Assembly: GCF_026341775.1 (NCBI RefSeq)
Contig: NZ_JAPEOB010000003.1
Coordinates: 124,001 to 188,000 of the forward strand
Source: Streptomyces sp. NBC_00654
GTDB taxonomy: Bacteria > Actinomycetota > Actinomycetes > Streptomycetales > Streptomycetaceae
DNA length: 64,000 nucleotides
Reading direction: 5' to 3'
Below, one piece after another: positions 27,035 through 34,666 of the stretch. The notes below the pieces were generated by a model, which saw only the letters and a list, made by a program, of their open reading frames with translations, was not told the origin of the DNA and did no database searches. A program made the translations under genes and the position numbers. The stretch's first letter is position 1, and every line of letters starts with the position of its first letter.

Positions 27035-28201
27035 ATGGCCCTGGATCACCGACTGACCCCCGAACACGAGGAACTGCGCCGCACCGTCGAGCAGTTCGCA
27101 CAGGATGTGGTCGCCCCGAAGATCGGCGACCTCTACGAGCGCCACGAGTTCCCGTACGAGATCGTCCGCGAGATGGGACGGATGGGCCTGTTCGGGCTGC
27201 CGTTCCCTGAGGAGTACGGCGGCATGGGCGGCGACTACCTCGCCCTCGGCATCGCCCTGGAGGAACTGGCCCGGGTCGACTCCTCGGTGGCGATCACCCT
27301 GGAGGCCGGGGTCTCGCTGGGCGCGATGCCCATCTTCCGCTTCGGCACCGAGGAGCAGAAGCAGCAGTGGCTGCCGAAGCTCTGCTCGGGCGAGGCGCTG
27401 GGCGCGTTCGGCCTGACCGAGCCGGACGGCGGCTCCGACGCGGGCGGTACGCGCACGACGGCGGTCCTCGACGAGGCGACCGGCGAGTGGGTGATCAACG
27501 GTTCCAAGTGCTTCATCACCAACTCCGGTACGGACATCACGGAGCTGGTCACGGTCACCGCGGTGACCGGCCGCAAGGAGAACGGCGCCCCGCGCATCTC
27601 CTCGATCATCGTGCCCTCCGGCACCCCCGGCTTCACCGTCGCCGCCCCGTACTCCAAGGTCGGCTGGAACTCCTCGGACACCCGTGAGCTGTCCTTCTCC
27701 GACGTCCGCGTCCCGGCGGGCAACCTGCTGGGCGAGGAGGGCCGCGGCTACGCGCAGTTCCTGCGGATCCTGGACGAGGGCCGGATCGCGATCTCCGCCC
27801 TCTCCACGGGCCTGGCGCAGGGCTGTGTGGACGAGTCGGTGAAGTACGCCGCCGAGCGGCACGCGTTCGGCAGAGCGATCGGCACCAACCAGGCGATCCA
27901 GTTCAAGATCGCCGACATGGAGATGCGCGCGCACATGGCCCGCATCGGCTGGCGCGACGCGGCCTCCCGGCTGCTGGCGGGCGAGCCGTTCAAGAAGGAG
28001 GCGGCGATCGCCAAGCTGTACTCCTCCACGGTCGCGGTGGACAACGCCCGCGAGGCGACCCAGATCCACGGCGGCTACGGCTTCATGAACGAGTACCCGG
28101 TGGCCCGCATGTGGCGCGACTCGAAGATCCTGGAGATCGGCGAGGGCACGAGCGAGGTCCAGCGGATGCTGATCGCCCGCGAGCTGGGGCTGCCGGCCTG
28201 A
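27035..28201 (+). CDS. Acyl-CoA dehydrogenase, isovaleryl-CoA type
   Basis: A 388-residue FAD enzyme closing the operon; it would oxidise isovaleryl-CoA to 3-methylcrotonyl-CoA, the substrate of the carboxylase encoded upstream. Family features are GLPFPEEYGGMGGDY, FGLTEPDGGSDAG, KCFITNSGTD, YAAERHAFGRAIG and IHGGYGFMNEYPVARMWRDSK (split here) ending EGTSEVQRMLIARELG. ATG at 27035 follows AAGGAG within the stop region of the lyase gene. The substrate is inferred from operon context, not from a specificity residue. Confidence 0.9.
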   Translation: MALDHRLTPEHEELRRTVEQFAQDVVAPKIGDLYERHEFPYEIVREMGRMGLFGLPFPEEYGGMGGDYLALGIALEELARVDSSVAITLEAGVSLGAMPIFRFGTEEQKQQWLPKLCSGEALGAFGLTEPDGGSDAGGTRTTAVLDEATGEWVINGSKCFITNSGTDITELVTVTAVTGRKENGAPRISSIIVPSGTPGFTVAAPYSKVGWNSSDTRELSFSDVRVPAGNLLGEEGRGYAQFLRILDEGRIAISALSTGLAQGCVDESVKYAAERHAFGRAIGTNQAIQFKIADMEMRAHMARIGWRDAASRLLAGEPFKKEAAIAKLYSSTVAVDNAREATQIHGGYGFMNEYPVARMWRDSKILEIGEGTSEVQRMLIARELGLPA

Positions 28202-28376
28202 GCCACCCGGGCCGGGGCCGCCGTCCGCGAGACCGGACCCGCTCTGCCGTTCCGCCGCCGTAACCGGGTGTACGGCAGCGGACGGCAGCCCCGGTCCGGT
28301 GCGGCGGACCGCGCCACTGCGCCGACGTACGGAAACTCGCTCGACACCGCCCGCCGCCGCCCGGCAGAGTCCCGTC

Positions 28377-29018
28377 ATGACGCCTCGACACTGGCCCCTG
28401 TACGGCCTCCGCATCCGCACCCCCCGCCTCGAACTGCGCCTCCCCGGGACCGAGTTGCTCGACGAGCTCGCGTCGGTCGCCGCCGACGGGGTGCACGCGC
28501 CGGACGCCATGCCCTTCACCGTGCCGTGGACCGACGGTTCGCCCGAGGAGGTCGGGCGGGCCGTGTACCTGCATGTACTGGGTACGGTGGCGAACTGGTC
28601 GGCGGAGAACTGGGCGTTGAGCCTCGCCGTTCTGCACGAGGGCGAAGTCGTCGGGCGACAGGACGTGATGGGGCGGGACTTCGCCGTGACCCGGGAGGTC
28701 ACGACCGGTTCCTGGCTGGGGCTCGCGCACCAGGGGCAGGGCATCGGCACCGAGATGCGGGCCGCCGCGCTCCATCTGGCCTTCGCCGGGCTCGGGGCCC
28801 GGTGCGCCACGTCGAGCGCGATGACCGACAACCCGCGTTCGCTCGGCGTCTCGCGGCGGCTCGGTTACGTACCGGACGGCCTGGAGGTCACCGCCGTACG
28901 CGGCAGGGCCGTCACCCTGCGACGGCTGCGGCTGGAGCGGGCCCGCTGGGAGGAGCACCGGAGCATCCCGGTCACCGTCGAGGGGCTCGACGCCTGCCGG
29001 GGGGACTTCGGCGCATGA
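28377..29018 (+). CDS. GNAT family N-acetyltransferase (RimJ/RimL-like)
   Basis: A 213-residue acetyl-CoA-dependent N-acetyltransferase. The opening LRIRTPRLELRLP is typical of RimJ/RimL-like GNATs. The acetyl-CoA loop is visible as GLAHQGQGIGTEMRAAALHLAF, followed by SAMTDNPRSLGVSRRLGY, the usual motif B region. The substrate is unknown. It overlaps the next small gene by four bases (ATGA), so the two are coupled. Confidence 0.83.
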   Translation: MTPRHWPLYGLRIRTPRLELRLPGTELLDELASVAADGVHAPDAMPFTVPWTDGSPEEVGRAVYLHVLGTVANWSAENWALSLAVLHEGEVVGRQDVMGRDFAVTREVTTGSWLGLAHQGQGIGTEMRAAALHLAFAGLGARCATSSAMTDNPRSLGVSRRLGYVPDGLEVTAVRGRAVTLRRLRLERARWEEHRSIPVTVEGLDACRGDFGA

Positions 29019-29374
29019 CGCTGCTGGTGCACACGTATCTGCCGGGCGAGGAAGGGGCCTGGGACTTCCTCGACGATCCGCCGGACGGGCGGGACATGGC
29101 CGGGTTCGAGAGCTGCCGTACGCGGCTGTGGGGCGCGGAGCCGGCCAGGGCGCTGGGGGCCCGTTTCCTGCCCCGGCTCGCGACGGACATGCTGCTCGTC
29201 GAGCCGGAGGAGGTGGCGGACTTCCTCGCCGAGTGCGAGCTGCTGCGCCCGCACACCGAGGCCCTGGCCGCGCACGGCGGATACCGCGCCGACTACGTGG
29301 CCCAGCGGCTGGCCAACATCGCCGCCGCGGGAGAGCGGGCCCGTGCGGTGGGCGGCGGGGTCATCGTCTGGTGA
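29015..29374 (+). CDS. Hypothetical protein coupled to the GNAT gene
   Basis: A 119-residue soluble acidic protein that I do not recognise. It has no signal peptide or membrane helix; it is mostly helical, with a DFLDDPPDGRDMAGFES stretch and an Ala/Arg-rich C-terminal helix ending GGGVIVW. Codon use is typical of the genome. The ATG overlaps the stop of the acetyltransferase gene (ATGA), so it is probably made with it and may act on the same substrate. Confidence 0.7.
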   Translation: MTLLVHTYLPGEEGAWDFLDDPPDGRDMAGFESCRTRLWGAEPARALGARFLPRLATDMLLVEPEEVADFLAECELLRPHTEALAAHGGYRADYVAQRLANIAAAGERARAVGGGVIVW

Positions 29375-29424
29375 CGCCGCGCGCGTACCCCCGTACAACC
29401 CCTGGCCGCCGATGGGCACGGTCC

Positions 29425-29655
29425 GCCGGAGCAGAACACGCCTCCTTCACCGACGTCGGGCTGCCGGCCGAGCAACTGGGAATCGACCTCGGCGCCGACC
29501 TGCCGGCCGCCCGGGTATCGGAGATCACCCGCAGGTACACCCGCGCGTTCTTCGAACTGCACCTGCGCCACCGGCCCCAGCCCCTCCTGGACAAGCCCTC
29601 CACGCACTACCCGCAGGTCACGTTCTGCACGCCGGAGACGAGCACCTGCGTCTGA
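29425..29655 (+). pseudogene. C-terminal remnant of a secreted alpha/beta hydrolase
   Basis: About 75 residues from HASFTDVGLPAEQLG through EITRRYTRAFFELHLRHRPQPLL to FCTPETSTCV match, from memory, the C-terminal end of streptomycete secreted lipase/acetylhydrolase-like alpha/beta hydrolases, including the terminal His-containing HxSFTD motif. The rest of the enzyme (nucleophile, signal peptide) is absent; the 50 bases upstream after the previous stop carry no domain. It reads as a 5'-deleted gene left beside a siderophore locus. Confidence 0.6.
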
Positions 29656-29721
29656 GTTCTGTCCGGCCATTCATGTGCGGGTGAGAAGGGCGGGGGCGGG
29701 CCGGTGGTCACGCCCCGCCGC

Positions 29722-29794
29722 CATTCCTCCGGCCGCCCATTCCGGTCGGCCGCCCATTCCGGTCGGCCACCCATTCCGGTCGGCCACCCATTCC
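29722..29794. repeat. 16/17-bp tandem repeat before an iron box
   Basis: CATTCC heads recur at 29722, 29738, 29755, 29772 and 29789, with the full unit CATTCCGGTCGGCCRCC. The array ends ten bases before the iron box of the siderophore-interacting protein gene. Confidence 0.85.
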
Positions 29795-29803
29795 ACAACT
29801 CAC

Positions 29804-29822
29804 AAAGGGTAGGCTAACCTTC
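29804..29822. promoter_or_regulatory. DmdR/IdeR-type iron box 1
   Basis: AAAGGGTAGGCTAACCTTC matches 14 of 19 positions of TTAGGTTAGGCTAACCTAA. It lies 152 bp before the siderophore-interacting protein start, so that gene should be repressed by iron-loaded DmdR. Confidence 0.75.
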
Positions 29823-29973
29823 CTTCGGATTGCCGCACCGGCGACGCGTCACGGCCCGTACGCCCATCGCACCACGGCCGTACGCCGACCGCACCGCCGG
29901 CGCACCACAGGCGCACCGCTGCCGGGGCCGGGCCGTGCGCCCGCGGGCCCCGCCCGTTCCGGAGGAACTCCGT

Positions 29974-30819
29974 ATGACGACTGCCCCCGCACCCGCCATC
30001 GCCCCCTTCCGGTTCTTCGGCCTGACCGTGCTCCGGTCCAGACGGCTGGGCCCCTCCATGCTCCGGGTCACCTTCGGCGGGCCGGGGCTCGACGGGTTCG
30101 CCGCCGGGGGGCGCGACCAGAGCCTGTCCCTGTTCCTGCCGCACCCGGGGCAGCCCGAGCCGGTACTGCCCACCGGCGAGGACTGGTTCGCCCGGTGGCG
30201 GGCGCTGCCGGAGGACGTACGGGCGGTGATGCGCTCGTACACGGTGCGCGCGCAGCGCCGTACGGGCGACGGCCCCACCGAGGTCGACATCGACTTCGCG
30301 CTGCACGAGGACGGCGGTCCCGCCTGCCGCTGGGCGATGGCGGCCGCTCCGGGGCAGCTGATCAAGGCGCTCGGCCCCGCCGTCGAGGACAACACGGCCG
30401 TCCGCTTCCGGCCGCCGCAGGACACCGACTGGGTGCTGATCTGGGCCGACGAGACGGCTCTGCCCGCCGCGGCCGCCGCCCTGGAGTGGCTGCCCGCCGG
30501 GATGACCGCCCGGGTCTGGCTGGACGTCCCGCGCACCGAGGACCGCCAGGCCCTCAACACCGCGGCCAGGGCCAGGATCAGCTGGCTCGTACGGAGCGAG
30601 GGCGCCCCGTCCGCCGTGGACGCCGTCCGGGCCGCCGAACTGCCCGGGGGAACGCCGTACGTCTGGATCGCGGGCGAGTCCTCCGGGGTGCGGGCGCTGC
30701 GCCGCCATCTCGTCCAGGAGCGGCGGTTCGACCGCAAGCGCGTGACCTTCGTCGGCTACTGGCGGCGCGGGCTCAGCGAGGAGCAGCTGCGCGCCGAAGC
30801 GGCCACCGAGGACGCCTGA
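29974..30819 (+). CDS. Siderophore-interacting protein (FAD-dependent ferric reductase)
   Basis: A 281-residue cytosolic flavoprotein of the ViuB/SIP family that releases iron from imported siderophores by reduction. It has an N-terminal FAD-binding barrel with RSYTVRAQRR (FAD-contact R-x-Y-T) and a C-terminal NAD(P)H-type domain including WADETALPA and VWIAGESSGVRALRRHL. ATG at 29974 follows GGAGG. A DmdR-type iron box precedes it. By memory of S. coelicolor synteny it corresponds to the desF position of the desferrioxamine locus, but desE and desABCD are not adjacent here. Confidence 0.88.
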   Translation: MTTAPAPAIAPFRFFGLTVLRSRRLGPSMLRVTFGGPGLDGFAAGGRDQSLSLFLPHPGQPEPVLPTGEDWFARWRALPEDVRAVMRSYTVRAQRRTGDGPTEVDIDFALHEDGGPACRWAMAAAPGQLIKALGPAVEDNTAVRFRPPQDTDWVLIWADETALPAAAAALEWLPAGMTARVWLDVPRTEDRQALNTAARARISWLVRSEGAPSAVDAVRAAELPGGTPYVWIAGESSGVRALRRHLVQERRFDRKRVTFVGYWRRGLSEEQLRAEAATEDA

Positions 30820-30870
30820 GGCGGGCGGCTTCGCGCGTTCCGGGGAGGGCGAGGGACATCACCACCATGG

Positions 30871-30889
30871 ATAGGTTAGGCTAACCTTA
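30871..30889. promoter_or_regulatory. DmdR/IdeR-type iron box 2, facing no recognisable gene
   Basis: ATAGGTTAGGCTAACCTTA matches 17 of 19 consensus positions, better than box 1. It lies 52 bp after the siderophore-interacting protein stop, in the place where the desA promoter would be in the expected gene order. Confidence 0.85.
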
Positions 30890-31591
30890 GTTACACATCG
30901 CGACCCTCACTCCTCCTTCTCCGCCCGGAGGTCCCCCTCACCGACAGGGCCCGCCCGCTTTCCGGCGGGCAGCCCGGCCGCCGGACCACTACAAACAGAC
31001 CGCTCGGCCGCAGAACGCCCGACGAATTCGGCCATGTGCGGCGGACGGACCCCGCACTCCTCGGCAAGGTCCGCCGCGCCGCGCACGGAGGCGACGCCAC
31101 GATCGGCTGCCGCCTCTCCGCGCCGGCCCCTCCCACCGGACCAGGGGCAGGTCGGCACGGCTACGGTCCGCCGCCACCTGCGCCGATCCGAACTAGCGGC
31201 GGACGCACCGCGCTTGTCCCTCGGCCCGCGCCGCACGCGCGGGCGTACGCCGGAGGCAGTACCGGAGCGCACGGAGGGGCACGCGTCGGCCCTGGCCGGA
31301 ACCGCGTACCGGCCGACCAGGGAACCGGCCACCTCCACCGGGCCCCGGCGACCGGATTCTGACGGCCGGGTTCCGACGACCGGGTCCCGCCGGTCTCCAG
31401 TGCCGTGAGAGGAACCAGGCCCTGACAGGGCCCCCACAAACCGGTGAGCGCCCGGACCCAAGGCCCTACGGGCGCTCACCGCTCACCTTCCCGTACCCGT
31501 ACGCGCACTCGTTCCCGTACGCGCACTCGTTCCCGTACTCACGCCTCCGGTTCTCGCGCCTTCCGACGCGTACGGCGCCGACGCCGGCCGG
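30890..31591. other. 702 bp without a recognisable gene
   Basis: Open frames here are short, Arg/Pro-rich on both strands and show no family resemblance or consistent third-position bias. A hairpin GCCCGCC/GGCGGGC lies at 30949-30970, 60 bp after iron box 2. The distal part holds the hairpin at 31443-31480 and an 18-bp GTTCCCGTACGCGCACTC-type repeat near 31500-31540. Either a deletion scar or a non-coding transcript unit. Confidence 0.6.
31443..31480 (-). terminator. Hairpin downstream of the hexosaminidase gene
   Basis: GGTGAGCGCCC (31443-31453) and GGGCGCTCACC (31470-31480) are perfect 11-bp arms with a 16-base loop, about 110 bp beyond the hexosaminidase stop. No T-tract, as is usual in streptomycetes. 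Confidence 0.6.
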
Positions 31592-33208
31592 TCACGGCGC
31601 GGCCCACGGCACCTGCGGCGACCGGTAGAAACCGATGCCGAGCGCGGTCATCCGCGGCCCCTGGGCGGCGAGCCGCACCTTGTACGTCTCCCAGTCGTGC
31701 GTCGCCGCGGGCGACCATCCCAGCTCCGCGACCCCCGGCAGCCGGGGGAAGGCCATCTGCTCGATCTCCGTGCTGTCGGTCAGCGTCTCCGTCCAGAGCG
31801 GTGCCTCGACGCCGAGGACGGAGTCCTCCGGCGCACCGGCGAGACAGGCCGCCGGATTCCAGTCGTAGGACCGCCGCACCTCGACCAGCCCGGCCCAGGA
31901 CAGCCCCAGCTCGGTGTCCTTCGTGTACTTCATGTCGAGGTAGGCCCGGTCCGCGGGCGACAGCACCAGCTTGGTGCCGGCCTTCGCGGCGTCCACCACC
32001 TGCTGCCGCTCGGCCGCGCCCGTCCGGTCGTAGCCCCAGTACTGCGCCACGGCCCCGTCGACCGGTTCGGCCCCGGTGAGCTGGTGCCAGCCCATCACGG
32101 TCTTGCCGTACTCGCCGACGATCGCCTGGGCCTTCTCCATGAAGGCCGTGAAGTCCTCGTCGCTGGTGGAATGCGCCTCGTCGCCGCCGATGTGGACGTA
32201 CTTCCCCGGCGTGAGCGCGGCCAGCTCGCGTACGACGTCGTCCACGAAGTCGTACGTCACGGCCTTCGGGACGCACAGCGAGCTGAAGCCGACCTCGGTG
32301 CCGGTGTAGAGCGGCGGCGCGATGCCGTCGCAGTTCAGCTCGGCGTACGAGGCGAGGGCCGCGTTGGTGTGGCCGGGCAGATCGATCTCCGGGACGACCT
32401 CCAGATAGCGGGAGGCCGCGTACCGGACGATCTCCCTGTAGTCGTCCTTGGTGTAGTACCCGCCGGGTCCGCCGCCGACCTCGGTGGAACCGCCGTAGGT
32501 GGCCAGCCGGGGCCAGGAGTCGATGGCGATGCGCCAGCCCTGGTCGTCGGAGAGGTGCAGATGGAGCTTGTTCAGCTTGTAGAGGGCGAGCTGGTCGATG
32601 TACCGCTTCACCTCGGCGACCGAGAAGAAGTGCCGCGAGACATCGAGCATCGCGCCCCGGTAGGCGTAGCGCGGGAAGTCGGTGACGGTACCGCCCGCGA
32701 TCCGCCAGGGCCCGTCCTGCCGGCTGTCCTCCTCCACCCGGTCCGGGAGCAGTTGCCGCAGTGTCTGGACGCCGTGGAAGAGACCCGCGGGCTCGCGGGC
32801 GGTGATGGTGACGGAGCCCTGGGCGGACCGCAGGCGATAGCCCTCCGCACCCAGGCCGGGGACGCCGTCCCCGAGATCCAGCCGGATGCCGTCCGGGCCG
32901 TCGCGGTCGGTGACCGGCAGCGCGAAACCGGTGGAGGGCCGCAGGAGGTCCGCCAGATACGCGCCGATCTCGCGGACCTCGCGGGAGCCGCCGACGGTCC
33001 GGATCGTGGTCGCGGCGGTGATGGCGTACGGGGACCCGCCCGGCACCACCTCGGCGGGGACGGGCACGAGCTGCCCGAGCGGCCGGGGTGCGTCCGCGTG
33101 CCCCGGGCCCGTACCGCCGCCGGGCGCGGCTCCGATGCCCGAGACGCCGGCCGCCACGACGAGCAGCAGCGATCCGAACAGGCGGGGAAGCGTTCTGTGC
33201 TGTGTCAC
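31592..33208 (-). CDS. Secreted beta-N-acetylhexosaminidase (GH20)
   Basis: A 538-residue exported enzyme releasing GlcNAc from chito-oligosaccharides. A signal peptide (about 1-28) is followed by an alpha/beta N-terminal domain and the GH20 barrel, with the catalytic pair Asp343-Glu344 in HIGGDEAHS. Also visible are LHLHLSDDQGWRI, VPEIDLPGHTNAAL and the substrate-pocket WHQ and YWGYD tryptophans. GTG at 33208 follows AAGGGA. A DasR-like site lies upstream, fitting GlcNAc-dependent control. It resembles S. plicatus and S. coelicolor GH20 enzymes of known structure. Confidence 0.93.
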   Translation of the reverse strand: MTQHRTLPRLFGSLLLVVAAGVSGIGAAPGGGTGPGHADAPRPLGQLVPVPAEVVPGGSPYAITAATTIRTVGGSREVREIGAYLADLLRPSTGFALPVTDRDGPDGIRLDLGDGVPGLGAEGYRLRSAQGSVTITAREPAGLFHGVQTLRQLLPDRVEEDSRQDGPWRIAGGTVTDFPRYAYRGAMLDVSRHFFSVAEVKRYIDQLALYKLNKLHLHLSDDQGWRIAIDSWPRLATYGGSTEVGGGPGGYYTKDDYREIVRYAASRYLEVVPEIDLPGHTNAALASYAELNCDGIAPPLYTGTEVGFSSLCVPKAVTYDFVDDVVRELAALTPGKYVHIGGDEAHSTSDEDFTAFMEKAQAIVGEYGKTVMGWHQLTGAEPVDGAVAQYWGYDRTGAAERQQVVDAAKAGTKLVLSPADRAYLDMKYTKDTELGLSWAGLVEVRRSYDWNPAACLAGAPEDSVLGVEAPLWTETLTDSTEIEQMAFPRLPGVAELGWSPAATHDWETYKVRLAAQGPRMTALGIGFYRSPQVPWAAP

Positions 33209-33293
33209 AAGCCGGTCCCTTCGACGGGGTCACCTGCGCTTCTTCTGAGCAACCGAACGGTCACCATCCGTATCGCGGTGGTCGCGGACCCGT

Positions 33294-33309
33294 CAAGGAC
33301 TAGACCAAG
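33294..33309. promoter_or_regulatory. DasR-like operator before the hexosaminidase
   Basis: CAAGGACTAGACCAAG keeps the CTAGACCA core of dre (10 of 16 positions). It lies 85 bp upstream of the hexosaminidase start and 32 bp before the divergent DUF4429 gene, so it could serve either. Confidence 0.5.
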
Positions 33310-33340
33310 TTCGGCATGGGCTGCTGGCAGAATCACCGGC

Positions 33341-34261
33341 ATGGCGGAAATCATCCAGCGCGACGGAACGTGGACCTTCGACGGCGAAACGGTGCGCATC
33401 GTGCCGGGCGGCAAGGCGCATCCGGTACGCCAGGGACTCGGCGAACTCGCCATACCCGTACAGGCGTTGGCAGGCATCTCGTTCGAGTCGGAGCGCAAGG
33501 GCGGCCGACTGCGGCTACGGCTGCGCGGCGGGGCCTGCCCGGTGCTGCTCGCCGCGGAGGGCCGGCTCAAGGACGGCGCGGACCCCTATGTACTCACGGT
33601 GGAGAAGGACCGCACGGGCGTCGCCGAGTACTTCGTCGACGAGGTGCGCAACGCCCTGCTGATCGAGCAGGTGCCCGAGGGCCCGGTGGACCGCTTCCTG
33701 CTGCCGGGCCCCTCGCTCCCGGTGTCCGGCGGCGGCGGGGACGGCACGGCCTCGTTCGACGGGGAGACCGTGCGGCTCACCTGGAACTGGAAGGCCGAGG
33801 AGTCGAAGACCGCCGGTGGCGCGGTCTCCTTCCCGGTGTCGGCGGTCCGGGGCGTGCGCTGGCTGCCGTCCCTCGGCCTGGAGAACGGCTACCTGCGCTT
33901 CGAGCTGGACCGCGGGCCGGTCACGGCGCCGCCGAAGTTCGACCCGTACTCGCTGGACCTGTGGGGCATGTCGAAGAAGGAGAACACCGCGGTCCTGGTC
34001 GCGGCGGCGGTGCTGATGCGGCTGGCGAACACACGCGAGACCCCGGGCGCGCCCGGGGAGACCGCCGCCGCACCGGCCGCTCCCCCTTCCCCTTCCGCCC
34101 CACCGGCCGCTCCCCCTTCCCCCTCCCCCGCCACCGGCGACGCCGACGATCACGACGCACTGCTGCGCAGGCTGCGCGAGCTCGGCGAGCTGCACCGGGC
34201 CGGAGTGCTCACCGATGAGGAGTTCGGCGCGGCGAAGCAGGCCGTACTGAAGCGCCTCTGA
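33341..34261 (+). CDS. DUF4429 protein with C-terminal SHOCT motif
   Basis: A 306-residue cytosolic protein. Two similar DUF4429-type beta-rich halves (about 1-125 and 130-215) both start with an FDGETVR segment (WTFDGETVRIV and ASFDGETVRLTW) and end in an FDPYSLDLWG stretch. A Pro/Ser/Ala linker with repeated APPSPS units (about 240-268) leads to a short-helix SHOCT motif, LRELGELHRAGVLTDEEFGAAKQAVL. SHOCT motifs often mediate oligomerisation. Function unknown. ATG at 33341 has no ribosome site; CAGAAT seven bases before suggests a leaderless message. Confidence 0.85.
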   Translation: MAEIIQRDGTWTFDGETVRIVPGGKAHPVRQGLGELAIPVQALAGISFESERKGGRLRLRLRGGACPVLLAAEGRLKDGADPYVLTVEKDRTGVAEYFVDEVRNALLIEQVPEGPVDRFLLPGPSLPVSGGGGDGTASFDGETVRLTWNWKAEESKTAGGAVSFPVSAVRGVRWLPSLGLENGYLRFELDRGPVTAPPKFDPYSLDLWGMSKKENTAVLVAAAVLMRLANTRETPGAPGETAAAPAAPPSPSAPPAAPPSPSPATGDADDHDALLRRLRELGELHRAGVLTDEEFGAAKQAVLKRL

Positions 34262-34290
34262 CCCGATTGGCATCCCCTCCCAGCACCCTC

Positions 34291-34306
34291 TGCCCGATAT
34301 CGGGCA
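34291..34306. terminator. 16-bp perfect palindrome after the DUF4429 gene
   Basis: TGCCCGATATCGGGCA is self-complementary over its whole length and is followed by GATTTCTT, so it may end DUF4429 transcription. It also sits just before the next promoter and could be an operator instead. Confidence 0.55.
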
Positions 34307-34312
34307 GATTTC

Positions 34313-34348
34313 TTGCATAAGCCCTCCGCTCCGCGCAGTATCGACGAG
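34313..34348 (+). promoter_or_regulatory. Strong promoter with predicted leaderless start
   Basis: TTGCAT (34313-34318), a 17-bp spacer, and CAGTAT (34336-34341). The expected start of transcription, seven bases on, is the G of the GTG codon at 34348. It would drive the 91-residue protein gene and glmS. Confidence 0.7.
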
Positions 34349-34623
34349 TGCTTGAACGCCGCTCGTCGCACGACGACCTCATCGACCACCTCGTACGCTC
34401 CAGCGCGCTCCAGCGCGGTGAAGCGGCCCGGGTGATCCTTGACGTGCTCGCGTACTTCGACGAGACGACGGACGACTTCGTCCGGCGCCGCCACCGCGAA
34501 CTGCAATCGGGCGGCCTGGTCAACGCGGAGATCTTCGAGCGGATCGCGGCCGAGCTGCCGCACCGCGCGGTGGCGCCGCCGGAGCTCTCGCTCCGCCAGT
34601 TGCGCCGCATCGTCTACGGCTGA
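34348..34623 (+). CDS. Small conserved hypothetical protein upstream of glmS
   Basis: A 91-residue helical protein with no signal or membrane segment; not assigned to a named family. The first half, DLIDHLVRSSALQRGEAARVILDVLAYF, has the length and pattern of the N-terminal helices of HU-type DNA-binding proteins, but the beta arms are missing. GTG at 34348 coincides with the predicted transcription start. It lies 43 bp before glmS and is probably in the same operon, so a regulatory link to amino-sugar synthesis is possible but unproven. Confidence 0.75.
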   Translation: MLERRSSHDDLIDHLVRSSALQRGEAARVILDVLAYFDETTDDFVRRRHRELQSGGLVNAEIFERIAAELPHRAVAPPELSLRQLRRIVYG

Positions 34624-34666
34624 GCACGGTCTGATCTTTGTACGTCGATGGAGGGGCAGAGACTCT

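Noticed and set aside
28202..28376. Terminator after the leucine-catabolism operon
   Set aside because: CCGG-rich inverted segments are present but none has a clean uninterrupted stem, so no terminator was called.
30907..31479. Several 90-190-codon frames in the gap after iron box 2
   Set aside because: Arg/Pro/Gly-rich, mutually overlapping on both strands, no ribosome sites with matching codon bias, and no resemblance to DesA-D.
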